Origin: Allobosea sp. WAO
Lineage (GTDB): Bacteria > Pseudomonadota > Alphaproteobacteria > Rhizobiales > Beijerinckiaceae
NCBI RefSeq assembly: GCF_001509835.1
Contig: NZ_JXTJ01000004.1
Coordinates: 62,001-126,000, forward strand
Direction of reading: 5' to 3'
DNA length: 64,000 nucleotides
Shown: in pieces, positions 8,807-17,769 of the stretch
Numbering within the stretch: the first letter of the stretch is position 1
Layout: every line of letters begins with the position of its first letter
Made by a program: the position numbers and the translations under genes
The notes under the pieces: generated by a model
What the model saw: only the letters and a program-made list of their open reading frames with translations
What the model was told of the DNA's origin: nothing
The model's database searches: none

Positions 8807-8957
8807 CGGCGATCAGGGCAGGGGCGTCGCCCCGCTAGGATTGCGAAACGTATTGCGCGGCATGCTGGCTCGTCACCACGACGACAATTCGAGATGGAGC
8901 CGGCACGCCGCGCGGTCGACTGGTCGCAGGGCGAGGCAAGGGAATTCCCGGCGTGTC

Positions 8958-9143
8958 TCAGGCCCGCCGCTGCTTCGGTGCCCCTGGCGTCGTGGGCGAG
9001 ACCGGGGCTGCCGGGTCGCTGGCCGGGAAGCTCTCTCGCAAGGCCTCATCGAGCCGCTTCTCGGCCGAGCCATTGCCTTCCTGCTTCTGCTTGCGCTGTT
9101 CCTTGCGCAGGCTCTCGACGGCTTTGCTGGCGGGTTTCGTCAT
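8958..9143 (-). CDS. Small cytosolic protein with FPASDP motif
   Basis: 61 residues, highly charged N-terminal half (KEQRKQKQEGNGSAEKRLDEAL) followed by LRESFPASDPAAPVSPT. The LDEAL-E-(S/T)FPASDP motif recurs in many short alphaproteobacterial proteins of unknown role. An AGGGGGAAA ribosome site precedes ATG 9143. It is probably stand-alone; its upstream side faces the cysH promoter region. No function is assigned. Confidence 0.72.
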   Translation of the reverse strand: MTKPASKAVESLRKEQRKQKQEGNGSAEKRLDEALRESFPASDPAAPVSPTTPGAPKQRRA

Positions 9144-9353
9144 GGTTTCCCCCTGTCGAATGTCGCATTGCGCCGACCGGTTCGTGCCTAGCGCAGCTCA
9201 CCTTTGAAAACGCCGGATTCGCCCGCAGGTTCCGAAGAGCAGTGCTCTGCCGATCTTGCCGGACCGCGGAAGAAATTCTCCTTCGCCGGGGAAATTTGGA
9301 ATTTCACGCTATCATTTGTGAATTGAGCTTGCGCCCCGGCGGGGATATTGAAG

Positions 9354-9371
9354 TGTTCGTTTTACAGAACA
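9354..9371. promoter_or_regulatory. Inverted repeat upstream of cysH, possible operator
   Basis: TGTTC (9354-9358) and GAACA (9367-9371) form a 5+5 palindrome with an 8-base spacer, 12 bases before the cysH ATG. A TATCAT sequence at 9310-9315 could be the -10 element. A second imperfect inverted repeat, TTCAC-N10-GTGAA, spans 9303-9322. Any of these could bind the regulator of sulfate assimilation; which one, if any, cannot be settled by reading. Confidence 0.3.
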
Positions 9372-9383
9372 TTCGAGCGTCCC

Positions 9384-10217
9384 ATGAAGCGATCGGCGGA
9401 GGGTGATGAAGGCAGCGCGATCCGCGCTGCCGCTGGACTGCCTGTGCAAGCGAGCGCCCTGGACCGGCTGAGCCGGCAAGCCGAAGATCTGGTTGCGGCG
9501 TTCGAAACGGCGGATGCAGCGGCAAGGCTCGCCGGGCTTTGCGAGCGGGTCGAAGGCCGGCTGGTTTTCACTACCAGCTTCGGCCTCGAGGACCAGGTCG
9601 TTATCCATCTGATCGCGACTCAGGGGCTGTCCGTCGAGATCGTCACGCTCGATACCGGACGGCTCTTCGCCGAGGTCCATGCGCTCTGGGCCCAGACCGA
9701 GGCCCGCTACGGGCTCGCCATCAAGCCGTTCTATCCGCGCCATGATGCGGTCGAAGGCTTCGTTCGCGACCACGGCATCAACGGCTTCTACGCCTCCATC
9801 GCGGCCCGCAAGGCCTGCTGCGGGGTGCGCAAGGTCGAGCCGCTCGGCCGCGCGCTGGAAGGGGCTTCCGCCTGGATCACTGGATTGCGCGCCGACCAGT
9901 CGGCCGCGCGCGGCGCTGTTGCGCTTGCGGAGGCCGATGCCGAGCGTGGCCTCGTCAAGTTCAACCCGCTGCTCGACTGGTCACGCGAGCAGGCGCTCGC
10001 CTTCGCGAGGGCGAACGCAGTGCCGCTCAACCCGTTGCATGAGCAGGGTTTCCTCTCGATCGGCTGCCAGCCATGCACCCGTGCCATCCAGCCGGGCGAG
10101 CCGGAGCGGGCAGGGCGCTGGTGGTGGGAGGAGGAGGCGGCCAAGGAATGCGGGCTGCATCTCGGTCCCGACGGGCGGCTCGTCCGGGGAAAGCCGGCTT
10201 TGGAGGTTTCGGCGTGA
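9384..10217 (+). CDS. cysH: Assimilatory adenylyl-sulfate (APS) reductase
   Basis: Reduces APS to sulfite with thioredoxin-type donors, 277 residues. The PAPS-reductase fold begins with [17 protein letters not shown] paired cysteine CC (about 145-146, [12 protein letters not shown]) and a CxxC (about 228-231, GCQPCTRA) are the [4Fe-4S] ligands that mark the APS-using subtype, and the catalytic cysteine is in KECGLH near the C-terminus. There is no APS kinase gene in the operon, which fits APS as the substrate. ATG 9384 is the likely start; the frame stays open upstream to 9348. It overlaps cysD by GTGA. Confidence 0.93.
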   Translation: MKRSAEGDEGSAIRAAAGLPVQASALDRLSRQAEDLVAAFETADAAARLAGLCERVEGRLVFTTSFGLEDQVVIHLIATQGLSVEIVTLDTGRLFAEVHALWAQTEARYGLAIKPFYPRHDAVEGFVRDHGINGFYASIAARKACCGVRKVEPLGRALEGASAWITGLRADQSAARGAVALAEADAERGLVKFNPLLDWSREQALAFARANAVPLNPLHEQGFLSIGCQPCTRAIQPGEPERAGRWWWEEEAAKECGLHLGPDGRLVRGKPALEVSA

Positions 10218-11116
10218 TCCAGCTCAGCCATCTGCAGAAGCTCGAAGCCGAAGCGATCTTCATCATCCGCGAGGTCGCCGCGACCTGCGAGAAGCCGGTG
10301 CTGCTCTACTCGATCGGCAAGGACTCCGCGGTTCTGCTGCATCTTGCGATGAAGGCCTTCCATCCCGGCAAGCCGCCTTTCCCGCTGCTCCATGTCGATA
10401 CGACCTGGAAGTTCCGCGAGATGATCGCCTTTCGCGACGACACGGCGCGCCGGCTCGGGCTCGACCTCATCGTCCACATCAACGAGGAAGGCGTGCGCGC
10501 CGGCGTGAACCCGTTCAGCTCCGGTTCGCGCCTGCACACCGACGTGATGAAGACGCAGGGGCTGAAGCAGGCTCTCGACAAGTACGGCTTCGATGCGGCC
10601 TTCGGTGGCGCCCGCCGCGACGAGGAGAAGAGCCGGGCCAAGGAACGGGTCTTCTCGCTGCGCTCGGCGCAGCATCGTTGGGACCCGAAGAACCAGCGGC
10701 CGGAACCTTGGCGGCTGTTCAACACGCGCAAGGCGGCAGGCGAGAGCTTTCGCGTCTTTCCACTGTCCAACTGGACCGAAAAGGACGTCTGGGACTACAT
10801 CGCGCTCGAGAACATTCCGGTCGTGCCGCTCTATTTCGCCGCTCCGCGCCCGGTCGTGCGCCGGAACGGCGCCTGGATCATGCGCGATGACGAACGCATG
10901 GAACTGTTGCCCGGCGAGGTGGTCGAGACCAGGCTGGTCCGCTTCCGCACGCTCGGCTGCTATCCGCTGACCGGCGCGGTCGAGAGCGAGGCGGCGAGCC
11001 TTACCGACATTATCGCGGAAATGCGGGCATCGCGTTCCTCGGAGCGCGAAGGCCGCGTCATCGACCATGACGGCTCCGGCTCGATGGAGCAGAAGAAGCA
11101 GGAAGGCTATTTCTGA
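10214..11116 (+). CDS. cysD: Sulfate adenylyltransferase subunit 2 (CysD)
   Basis: Adenylylating subunit of ATP sulfurylase; with CysN it makes APS from sulfate and ATP. 300 residues from GTG 10214, which overlaps the cysH stop. The PP-loop is [20 protein letters not shown], followed by [31 protein letters not shown], and the C-terminal [22 protein letters not shown] that ends most CysD proteins. Full length. The GTGA and TGATG overlaps on both sides show tight translational coupling of cysH-cysD-cysN. Confidence 0.96.
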   Translation: MIQLSHLQKLEAEAIFIIREVAATCEKPVLLYSIGKDSAVLLHLAMKAFHPGKPPFPLLHVDTTWKFREMIAFRDDTARRLGLDLIVHINEEGVRAGVNPFSSGSRLHTDVMKTQGLKQALDKYGFDAAFGGARRDEEKSRAKERVFSLRSAQHRWDPKNQRPEPWRLFNTRKAAGESFRVFPLSNWTEKDVWDYIALENIPVVPLYFAAPRPVVRRNGAWIMRDDERMELLPGEVVETRLVRFRTLGCYPLTGAVESEAASLTDIIAEMRASRSSEREGRVIDHDGSGSMEQKKQEGYF

Positions 11117-12762
11117 TGGGCGCGCTCGCCGAAACAAGAGGCGCGCCGGCGCCCGCGGGCGCATTCCGCCCGGCCAATGACGAAGGCCAGAATGCCGAGG
11201 GCAGCGCCCGCGCCCTGCTGCGCTTCATCACCTGCGGCTCGGTCGATGACGGCAAGTCGACCCTGATCGGGCGGATTCTCTACGAGGCCGGTGCGGTCTT
11301 CGACGATCAATTGACCGCGCTCGATGCCGATTCCCGCAGGTTCGGCACGCAGGGGCAGGCGCCGGATTTCGCGCTGCTGGTCGACGGGCTCTCCGCCGAG
11401 CGCGAACAGGGCATCACCATCGACGTCGCCTATCGCTATTTCTCGACGGAGCAGCGCAGCTTCATCGTCGCCGACACGCCCGGCCACGAGCAGTACACCC
11501 GCAACATGGCGACCGGCGCCTCGACCGCCGATCTCGCGATCATCCTGGTCGATGCACGCAAGGGCCTGCTGCCGCAGACGCGGCGCCACTCCTTCATCGT
11601 CTCGCTGGTCGGCGTGCGCCGGATCGTGGTGGCCGTGAACAAGATGGATCTCGTCGGCTATGACGAGGCGGTCTTCCGGCAGATCGAGGCCGACTACCGC
11701 GCCATGGCGGCCGGGCTCGGCTTCAGCGCGATCGACTTCATCCCGGTTTCGGCCCGCGACGGCGAGAACGTCACGCAAGCCTCGCGCTTGACACCCTGGT
11801 ATCGCGGGCCGGCTCTCCTGCCTTTCCTCGAGGCCGTGACCGTTGCGGCCGAGGCGCGCGACGAGGCGGGCTTTGCGCTGCCGGTTCAGTGGGTCAACCG
11901 GCCCGATCTCGACTTCCGCGGCTATGCCGGCCTGGTCGCGCAGGGGCGCCTCCGCATTGGCGACAGCATCACGGTGCTGCCTAGCGGGCGCCGCAGCAGC
12001 ATTGCGCGCATCCTCGCGCCATCCGGCGAGGTCTCGCAGGCGAGCGCCGGGCAGTCCGTCACCGTGACGCTGGCGGACGAGGTCGACGTCTCGCGCGGTG
12101 ACGTCATCGCCTCGCTCGCCGACGGACCGCTCGTCCGGCAGGACTTGCGGGCGCGGCTGCTCTGGACCGGCGAGGCGCCCTTGCGCGAGGGCGCCGAGTT
12201 CATCCTGAAGCTCGCCACCGCCACTGCGAATGCCAGCGTTACGCAGCTGCAGCACAGGCTCGATGTCGAGAGCTTTGCCGAAGTGCCGGCCGACAGCCTG
12301 CCGATGAATGCGATCGGCCTCGCGACGCTGCGGCTCGACAGGCCATTGGCGGTCCAGGACTATGCGGGGAGCCCCGAGCTCGGCGGCTTCATCCTGATCG
12401 AGCGGCTGAGCAACCAGACGGTCGCCTTCGGCTTCGTCGAGGAGCTGCGACCGGTGGCACAGCTTGGCACCAGTGATGCCGGGCAGGAGCCTGGCCTGCC
12501 GCTTCGCCTGCGCCACGCCCTGGTGCGCCGGGTTGGCCGGCCTGGCTCAGCCCAGCGCCGCGCCTTCGCCAGCGGCTTGAGCTGGCGGGCTGGGTCGAGC
12601 CTGGTGCTGGCTGGCGCGACGATCGCGCTCGGTGCCTCGGGCGGCTTTGCAGCCACACTCGCAGTCGGGGATTTCGTACTGCGGCCCCTGGCCCACCGCG
12701 CGCATAAGCGGCTCTGGCGCCGGGAAGGCGCCGGCGATTTGCAGGATGGGGCGGGGATCTGA
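11116..12762 (+). CDS. cysN: Sulfate adenylyltransferase subunit 1 (CysN) with a C-terminal DUF2061-like membrane tail
   Basis: GTPase subunit of ATP sulfurylase, 548 residues. It has the G1 motif GSVDDGKSTLIGRIL (about 39-53), G3 DTPGHEQY, G4 NKMD, then the EF-Tu-like beta barrels that end near residue 440. No APS-kinase domain follows. Instead there is an extra segment of about 100 residues with GLSWRAGSSLVLAGATIALG, a hydrophobic stretch, and LAVGDFVLRPLAHRAHKRLW. That layout (SWR, helix, turn, helix, basic H-R-W end) resembles the small membrane domain DUF2061. The fusion is read directly from an uninterrupted frame; the domain name is my comparison by eye. The start overlaps the cysD stop by one base. 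Confidence 0.92.
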   Translation: MGALAETRGAPAPAGAFRPANDEGQNAEGSARALLRFITCGSVDDGKSTLIGRILYEAGAVFDDQLTALDADSRRFGTQGQAPDFALLVDGLSAEREQGITIDVAYRYFSTEQRSFIVADTPGHEQYTRNMATGASTADLAIILVDARKGLLPQTRRHSFIVSLVGVRRIVVAVNKMDLVGYDEAVFRQIEADYRAMAAGLGFSAIDFIPVSARDGENVTQASRLTPWYRGPALLPFLEAVTVAAEARDEAGFALPVQWVNRPDLDFRGYAGLVAQGRLRIGDSITVLPSGRRSSIARILAPSGEVSQASAGQSVTVTLADEVDVSRGDVIASLADGPLVRQDLRARLLWTGEAPLREGAEFILKLATATANASVTQLQHRLDVESFAEVPADSLPMNAIGLATLRLDRPLAVQDYAGSPELGGFILIERLSNQTVAFGFVEELRPVAQLGTSDAGQEPGLPLRLRHALVRRVGRPGSAQRRAFASGLSWRAGSSLVLAGATIALGASGGFAATLAVGDFVLRPLAHRAHKRLWRREGAGDLQDGAGI

Positions 12763-12799
12763 GGTCTGCTGGAGGCGCGGCCCTCCCAGACAGTTCCCT

Positions 12800-12905
12800 C
12801 GTCATTCCGGACAAGCGGCGTAGCCGCGCAGCTCCGGAATCCATCGAAAGGCGCTGAACTCTACGATGGATTCCGGCGCTCCGCTTCGCTGCGGCCGGAA
12901 TGACG
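12800..12905. repeat. Composite palindromic intergenic repeat
   Basis: Outer arms CGTCATTCCGG (12800-12810) and CCGGAATGACG (12895-12905) are perfect inverted copies. Inner arms CCGGAATCCATCG (12834-12846) and CGATGGATTCCGG (12864-12876) are also perfect. This nested structure fills the gap between the convergent cysN and ridA genes and matches the 'cattccgg' dispersed elements common in Bradyrhizobium/Bosea-type genomes. It could fold as an mRNA end for either gene. A partial copy lies near 48984. Confidence 0.72.
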
Positions 12906-12923
12906 AAAACACGGGAGGCGGTC

Positions 12924-13355
12924 TCAGCCCGCTAGCACCGCCGTCGCTTCGATCTCGACCATCGCCTCGGGCTCGACCAGGGCCGAGACGGCGACGACCG
13001 CCATGGCCGGGAAATGCCGGCCGAGATGGGCGCGGTAGACCGGGCCGAGCTCGGAGAGACAGCCGCGATAGGCCTCGATGTCGGTGACGTACCAGGTCAG
13101 GCGCATGATGTCGGTGACCTCGCCGCCGCCGGCTTCGATGACCGCCTTGATATTGGCGAGCGTCTGGCCGACCTGGCCGAGGAAATCCCTCGCGAAAACG
13201 CCGTTCACGTCCCAGCCGACGAGGCCGCCTGTGGTCAGGACTTTTCCTTGCGCGATCATGCCGTTGGCATAGCCGCGCGGCTGCGGCCAGCCGTCCGGCA
13301 GGACGGGGCGGGGCTTGTGCGTGGCAAGGTCGGAGGGCGGCGCACCGCTGGACAT
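12924..13355 (-). CDS. RidA family protein of the 2-aminobenzoate cluster
   Basis: RidA-type enamine/imine deaminase fold, 143 residues from ATG 13355, which has AGGA eight bases upstream (a GTG at 13385 overlapping the ligase stop is possible but has no ribosome site). Features include GYANGMIAQGKVLTTGGLVGWD, the QTLANIKAVIEAGGGEVTDIMRLTWYVTDI block and a C-terminal VEIEATAVL. The catalytic arginine common to deaminating RidA enzymes is not obvious at its usual place, so this may be a subgroup. It is last in the minus-strand operon, whose key enzyme makes an enamine-containing ring product, which suggests it speeds loss of ammonia (inference). Confidence 0.82.
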   Translation of the reverse strand: MSSGAPPSDLATHKPRPVLPDGWPQPRGYANGMIAQGKVLTTGGLVGWDVNGVFARDFLGQVGQTLANIKAVIEAGGGEVTDIMRLTWYVTDIEAYRGCLSELGPVYRAHLGRHFPAMAVVAVSALVEPEAMVEIEATAVLAG

Positions 13356-13381
13356 GGCGTGTTCCTGCAATCGTCTGGTAT

Positions 13382-15028
13382 TCACGGCTTATCGGCCGCT
13401 TCGGCTCGCGCCATCTCACGCAGCGCGAAACGCTGCAGCTTCCCGGTAGGCGTCTTCGGCAGGCTTGTCACGAAGGCGATGGCGCGCGGATACTTGTAGG
13501 GCGCGATCGTCGCCTTGACGTGCTCCTGAAGCGCCTTGGCGAGCGCGGCGTCGCCGGTGAAGCCCGGGCTCAGCAGGACATAGGCCTTAACGATCTGGCC
13601 GCGGTCCGGGCAGGGCGCGCCGACCACGCCGCATTCGGCCACCGCCTCATGCGCGATCAGGCAAGCCTCGACCTCGGGACCGGCGATGTTGTAGCCGGCC
13701 GAGACGATCATGTCGTCCGAGCGGGCCTGGTACCAGAAATAGCCGTCGGCATCGCGCAGATAGGTGTCGCCGGTGATGTTCCAGCCGTCCTCGACATAGC
13801 GGGACTGGCGGCTGTCGGCGAGATAGCGGCAGCCGGTCGGCCCGCGCACGGCGAGGCGCCCGGGCGTGCCGTCGGGTACTTCCTTGCCGTGCTCGTCGAC
13901 GATCCGCGCCTCGTAGCCGGGGACCGGCAGGCCGGTCGCGCCCGGCCGGATCTTGTCGCGCGGCGCGCCGATGAAAATGTGCAGCATCTCGGTCGCGCCG
14001 ATGCCGTCCATCAGCGGCAGGCCGGTCTTGGCCTGCCAGGCGTCGAAGGTCGCCTTGGGCAGGGTCTCTCCAGCCGAGACGCAGATGCGCAGCGAGGAGA
14101 GGTCGCGCCCCTCTGCATGGCCAAGGATGGCGCGATAGGCGGTCGGGGCGGTGAAGCAGACGCTGGCCCGATGCTGCTCGATCGCGGCCGCAAGATCGGC
14201 CGGCCCGGTCTTCTCCGGTAGGACGATGGCCGCGCCGATGCGCAGCGGGAACAGCACGATACCGCCGAGGCCGAAGGTGAAGGCGAGCGGCGGCGAGCCG
14301 ATGAAGCGGTCATCGGGCGAGGCCTGCAGCACCCGCGCGCCATAGCTGTCGCAGATCGCCAGCAGGTCGCGCTGGAAATGTATGGTGCCCTTGGGCTCGC
14401 CGGTCGTGCCCGAGGTGAAGGCGATCAAGCAGACATCGTCCTGCGCCGTGTCCGCGGCGGCGAACTCCTCATAACCGGGCTTGACCATCAGGGCTTCGAG
14501 CTTGCCGTCGCCCCATGACACAATGGTCGAGAGTTCCGGTGCAAGTAGCTGGGCCGATTTGAGATCGTCAATCACGCGATGGTCGCAGAGCGCGAGCGCG
14601 ATCCTGGCCTTGCGGATCGGGTAGAGCAGTTCGCCGGTGCGAAGCATCGGCATGGTCGCGACGGCGACGCCGCCTGCCTTGAGCACGGCGAGATAGGCAG
14701 CGACCATCATCGGCGTGTTGGCGGCACGCAGCAGCACCCGATGACCGGGGACGAGGCCGAGATCGCGGGTGAGCGCATTGGCGATGCGGTTCACTGTCTC
14801 GGCGAGCCTCGCATAGCTCCAAGTCTCGCTCGGCCCGATCACCGCCTCGCGCTCGCCCAGCCCCGCCGCGACGTGCCGGTCGACGAATTCGCTGACGACA
14901 TTGAGCCGCTCGGGATAGCTCAACCCGGCGGCTGCGAGGTCGAGCCGCGGCCAGCTTTCGCGCGGCGGCAGATTATCCCGCGCGAAGCTGTCCACATGTC
15001 CCGACCGCAAGAGATCTGCGGTACCCAT
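13382..15028 (-). CDS. 2-Aminobenzoate-CoA ligase (benzoate-CoA ligase family)
   Basis: Activates an aromatic acid with CoA and ATP; 548 residues from ATG 15028, which follows AGGGGA. The AMP-binding signature LIAFTSGTTGEPKGTIHF, the adenylation motif DGIGATEMLHIFIGA, the hinge region YFWYQARSDDMIVSAGYNI and the catalytic lysine in KTPTGKLQRFALRE are all present. The N-terminal DNLPPRESWPRLDL is typical of benzoate/2-aminobenzoate ligases. With the anthraniloyl-CoA monooxygenase in the same cluster, 2-aminobenzoate is the likely substrate. Upstream, between this gene and the acyl-CoA dehydrogenase, sits a palindromic repeat. Confidence 0.87.
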   Translation of the reverse strand: MGTADLLRSGHVDSFARDNLPPRESWPRLDLAAAGLSYPERLNVVSEFVDRHVAAGLGEREAVIGPSETWSYARLAETVNRIANALTRDLGLVPGHRVLLRAANTPMMVAAYLAVLKAGGVAVATMPMLRTGELLYPIRKARIALALCDHRVIDDLKSAQLLAPELSTIVSWGDGKLEALMVKPGYEEFAAADTAQDDVCLIAFTSGTTGEPKGTIHFQRDLLAICDSYGARVLQASPDDRFIGSPPLAFTFGLGGIVLFPLRIGAAIVLPEKTGPADLAAAIEQHRASVCFTAPTAYRAILGHAEGRDLSSLRICVSAGETLPKATFDAWQAKTGLPLMDGIGATEMLHIFIGAPRDKIRPGATGLPVPGYEARIVDEHGKEVPDGTPGRLAVRGPTGCRYLADSRQSRYVEDGWNITGDTYLRDADGYFWYQARSDDMIVSAGYNIAGPEVEACLIAHEAVAECGVVGAPCPDRGQIVKAYVLLSPGFTGDAALAKALQEHVKATIAPYKYPRAIAFVTSLPKTPTGKLQRFALREMARAEAADKP

Positions 15029-15060
15029 CTCGTTCCCCTGGCCTTGTTTGTCTTGTCCGC

Positions 15061-15180
15061 GGCCCTCATCCAGAGGAGCGCCCCCCCAGGAGCGCGTCTC
15101 GAAGGATGCTCCGGTTGGTTCCGGAGTCTCCCCGATCATCCTTCGGGACGCCGCTTTCGCGGCTCCTCGGGATGAGGGCC
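15061..15180. repeat. Palindromic intergenic repeat within the 2-aminobenzoate operon
   Basis: GGCCCTCATCC (15061-15071) and GGATGAGGGCC (15170-15180) are perfect inverted arms around about 98 bases that include CTCGAAGGATG and CATCCTTCGGGACG, a second inverted pair. The outer arm is shared with the element after dnaE (5506-5539). It separates the dehydrogenase and ligase genes, which are otherwise in one operon, and could cause RNA processing between them. Confidence 0.7.
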
Positions 15181-15184
15181 GGAG

Positions 15185-16390
15185 CTAAGTCTTGCCGTTG
15201 TTCGATATTTTGACGTTCTTCAGCAGGTCGCGCGCGATCACGACCTTCTGCACCTCGCTGGCGCCCTCATAGATCCTGAGCGCCCTGATCTCCCGGTAGA
15301 GTTCCTCGACCTTGACGCCGCGGGTGACGCCGAGGCCGCCATGGATCTGCACGGCGCGGTCGATGACCCGCTGGGCGTTCTCGGTGGCGACGAGCTTGGC
15401 GAGCGCTGCCTCGCGGGTGACGCGGGCCGCGCCGCGATCCTTGGTCCAGGCGGAGCGGTAGACCAGCAGCGCCGCCGCATCGACCTCCGCCGCGCTGTCG
15501 GCGATGGCGGCCTGGGAAAGCTGGAGGTCTCCGAGCGTGCCGCCGAACAGCTTGCGGCCGTTCGCATGGCTCACCGTCTCGTGCAGGGCCCGCCTCGCAA
15601 AGCCGAGCGCGGCGGCGCCGACCGTCGAGCGGAAGATGTCGAGCGTCGCCATCGCGACCTTGAAGCCGTCGCCGGGGCCGCCGATGCGGTTTTCGACCGG
15701 AATGCGGCAGGCATCGAAGCGCAGCGTCGCCAGTGGGTGCGGCGCGATCACGTCGATGCGCTCGGTGATGGAAAGGCCGGGCGTATCGGCCTCGACCAGA
15801 TAGGCCGAGAGCCCGCGTGCGCCGGGCGCCTCGCCCGAGCGGGCGAAGACGACGTAATGGTCGGCGATGCCGCCGTTCGAGATCCAGGTCTTCTCGCCGT
15901 CGATGCGGACATGCGCGTTGCCGTCCGGGGTCGCCGTAGTCGCCATCGCGGCGACGTCGGAGCCGGCCTCCTTCTCGGAGAGGGCGAAGGCAGCGATGCG
16001 CTTGCCGTCGCGCACGCCGGGCAGGATGCGCTGCCGCATCGCCTCGCTGCCGGCGATCGAGATCGAGCCGGTGCCGAGGCCCTGCATCGCGAAGGCGAAA
16101 TCGGCGAGCCCGTCGCGAGCGGCTAGGGTCTCACGGGCAAGGCAGAGCGTGCGGACATCGAGCGCGGCGTAGAGCCCGCCATGGGCGGCGGGCACCGTGG
16201 CGCGCAGGAAGCCGGCCTCGCCGAGCGCCTTCACGCGGGCGCGGCAGGCGGCATCGACATCGTCATGCGGCAGGCCGGGCAGAGTAGCGTCGGCCCAGGC
16301 CGCCAGCTTTTCGGCGAAGTCGCGGTGCTGCGGCTCGAAGAACGGCCAGTCCAGCGTATCGCCAAGAATCCCGACGCCGAGCGAGACCAT
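15185..16390 (-). CDS. Acyl-CoA dehydrogenase
   Basis: FAD enzyme of the acyl-CoA dehydrogenase family, 401 residues, full length. Seen are [19 protein letters not shown] (flavin/substrate binding), [20 protein letters not shown], and [18 protein letters not shown], where the glutamate serves as the catalytic base in many members. It lies one base from the enoyl-CoA hydratase gene in the minus-strand cluster. In this pathway it would introduce a double bond in a ring or ring-opened CoA ester made after the monooxygenase/reductase step; the exact intermediate is not known from sequence. Confidence 0.88.
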   Translation of the reverse strand: MVSLGVGILGDTLDWPFFEPQHRDFAEKLAAWADATLPGLPHDDVDAACRARVKALGEAGFLRATVPAAHGGLYAALDVRTLCLARETLAARDGLADFAFAMQGLGTGSISIAGSEAMRQRILPGVRDGKRIAAFALSEKEAGSDVAAMATTATPDGNAHVRIDGEKTWISNGGIADHYVVFARSGEAPGARGLSAYLVEADTPGLSITERIDVIAPHPLATLRFDACRIPVENRIGGPGDGFKVAMATLDIFRSTVGAAALGFARRALHETVSHANGRKLFGGTLGDLQLSQAAIADSAAEVDAAALLVYRSAWTKDRGAARVTREAALAKLVATENAQRVIDRAVQIHGGLGVTRGVKVEELYREIRALRIYEGASEVQKVVIARDLLKNVKISNNGKT

Positions 16391-16391
16391 G

Positions 16392-17225
16392 TCAGTTGCC
16401 CTCGAAGACCGGCTTCTGCTTGGCGGCGAAGGCGTGGTAGGCGCGGGCGAAGTCCTCGGTCTGCATGCACAGCGCCTGCGCCACCGCTTCCGCCTCGATC
16501 GCTGATTCCACCGACATCGCCCATTCCATCTCCAGCATGCGCTTGGTCATGGCGTTGGCGAAGGTCGGCCCGTCGGCGAGCTCGGCGGCGATCGCCTGCG
16601 CCTCCGCCAGCACGTTCTCGCGGGCGACCAGCCGGTTGAGGAACCCCCAGCGCTCGGCCTCGTCGCCGCGCAGGACGCGGCCGGTGTAGAGCAATTCGGC
16701 GGCACGCCCCTGGCCGATGATCCGCGGCAGCATCGCGCAGGCGCCCATGTCGCAGCCGGCGAGACCGACGCGGTTGAACAGGAACGCGACCTTGGTCTCG
16801 GCGGTACCGAGGCGCAGGTCGGAGGCCATGGCGATGATCGCGCCGGCACCGGCGCAGATGCCGTCGATCGCGGCGATGATCGGCTGCGGGCAGGCGCGCA
16901 TGGTCTTGACCAGCTCGCCGGTCATGCGCGTGAACTTCAGCAGGTCCTTGGTCTCCATCGCGACCAGCGGCCCGATGATCTCGAAGACGTCGCCGCCCGA
17001 GGAGAAATTGCCGCCGGCGCCGGTGACGACGATCGCCTTGATCTCCTCCTCCTTCTGCGCCGCGAGGAAGAAGTCGGCGAGCTCGCGATAGCTCTCGAAG
17101 GTGAGGGGGTTCTTCTTCTCCGGCCGGTTCAGGGTCACCGTCGCGACCTTGCCGGCGACCGAAAGCTCGAAATGCTGCGGCGTGAAGCCGGCGAGCGGCA
17201 GGGTGACGGGGTTGGCGCTGGTCAT
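16392..17225 (-). CDS. Enoyl-CoA hydratase/isomerase family protein
   Basis: Crotonase-fold protein, 277 residues. It has the CoA-binding segment [19 protein letters not shown], the first oxyanion-hole loop [14 protein letters not shown] and the second loop [21 protein letters not shown]. At the usual second catalytic glutamate region it reads [20 protein letters not shown], with Asp and Cys where hydratases often have Glu, so it may be a hydrolase or an unusual hydratase. The start overlaps the marR stop (ATGA), and its own stop is one base from the dehydrogenase gene. Part of the 2-aminobenzoyl-CoA downstream route by context. Confidence 0.86.
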   Translation of the reverse strand: MTSANPVTLPLAGFTPQHFELSVAGKVATVTLNRPEKKNPLTFESYRELADFFLAAQKEEEIKAIVVTGAGGNFSSGGDVFEIIGPLVAMETKDLLKFTRMTGELVKTMRACPQPIIAAIDGICAGAGAIIAMASDLRLGTAETKVAFLFNRVGLAGCDMGACAMLPRIIGQGRAAELLYTGRVLRGDEAERWGFLNRLVARENVLAEAQAIAAELADGPTFANAMTKRMLEMEWAMSVESAIEAEAVAQALCMQTEDFARAYHAFAAKQKPVFEGN

Positions 17226-17767
17226 GTCTGGTCTCCCGCCGAATCCGGCGTGCCGCTCTGGCGGCGGCCGATGGCGTTGTGCAGCGAGGCCTTGGTGCGG
17301 CCGAGCAGATGGAAGAGCTGCGCCGTCTCGGCCGGTTCGAGCCCGGCGAAGAGTTCGGCGATCCAGTCCTCGTGGCGCTCCGCCATCGCCTTGAAGGCGC
17401 GGCGGCCCTGGGCGGTCAGCGTCAGCACCTGCACACGCCGGTCCTGGGCGGCGGGGCGCTTGTCGACCAGCCCGTCGGCGAGGAGGCCCGCGACGACGGC
17501 GGTGACATTGCCATTCGAGACCATCAGGCGCTGCGAGACCTCGCCGACCGTCATGCCCGTGGTCGATTTTTCGAGCTGGGCCATCAGGTCGAAGCGCGGC
17601 AGTGTCGTCTTGAACTCCTCGCGCAGGCGGGTGCGGATTTCGCTCTCGATCAGGGTCGAGCAGGTCAAAAGCCGGAGCCAGAGGCGAAGCTCGTCCTTAT
17701 GGTCGCCGGGGCGCTCGCTCGCCTTGGTCTCGCGGTCGAGCAGCAGGGCGTTGACGGGGATTTCCAT
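17222..17767 (-). CDS. MarR-family transcriptional regulator of the 2-aminobenzoate cluster
   Basis: Winged-helix regulator, 181 residues. The recognition region reads [44 protein letters not shown] (quoted in part: [17 protein letters not shown], then the wing with DRR). It lies inside the operon it probably controls, two bases after the SDR stop. MarR proteins in aromatic-CoA clusters usually repress and let go when bound by the CoA thioester; that is family knowledge. Two identical 15-bp sites in the divergent promoter region (18563-18577 and 18725-18739) are its likely operators. Residues 1-25 before the helical core are hydrophilic. Confidence 0.9.
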   Translation of the reverse strand: MEIPVNALLLDRETKASERPGDHKDELRLWLRLLTCSTLIESEIRTRLREEFKTTLPRFDLMAQLEKSTTGMTVGEVSQRLMVSNGNVTAVVAGLLADGLVDKRPAAQDRRVQVLTLTAQGRRAFKAMAERHEDWIAELFAGLEPAETAQLFHLLGRTKASLHNAIGRRQSGTPDSAGDQT

Positions 17768-17769
17768 GC

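Noticed and set aside
12796..12910. Nested palindromes as a possible small RNA or CRISPR-like repeat
   Set aside because: There are just two nested arm pairs and no regular spacers; the sequence fits a dispersed intergenic repeat.
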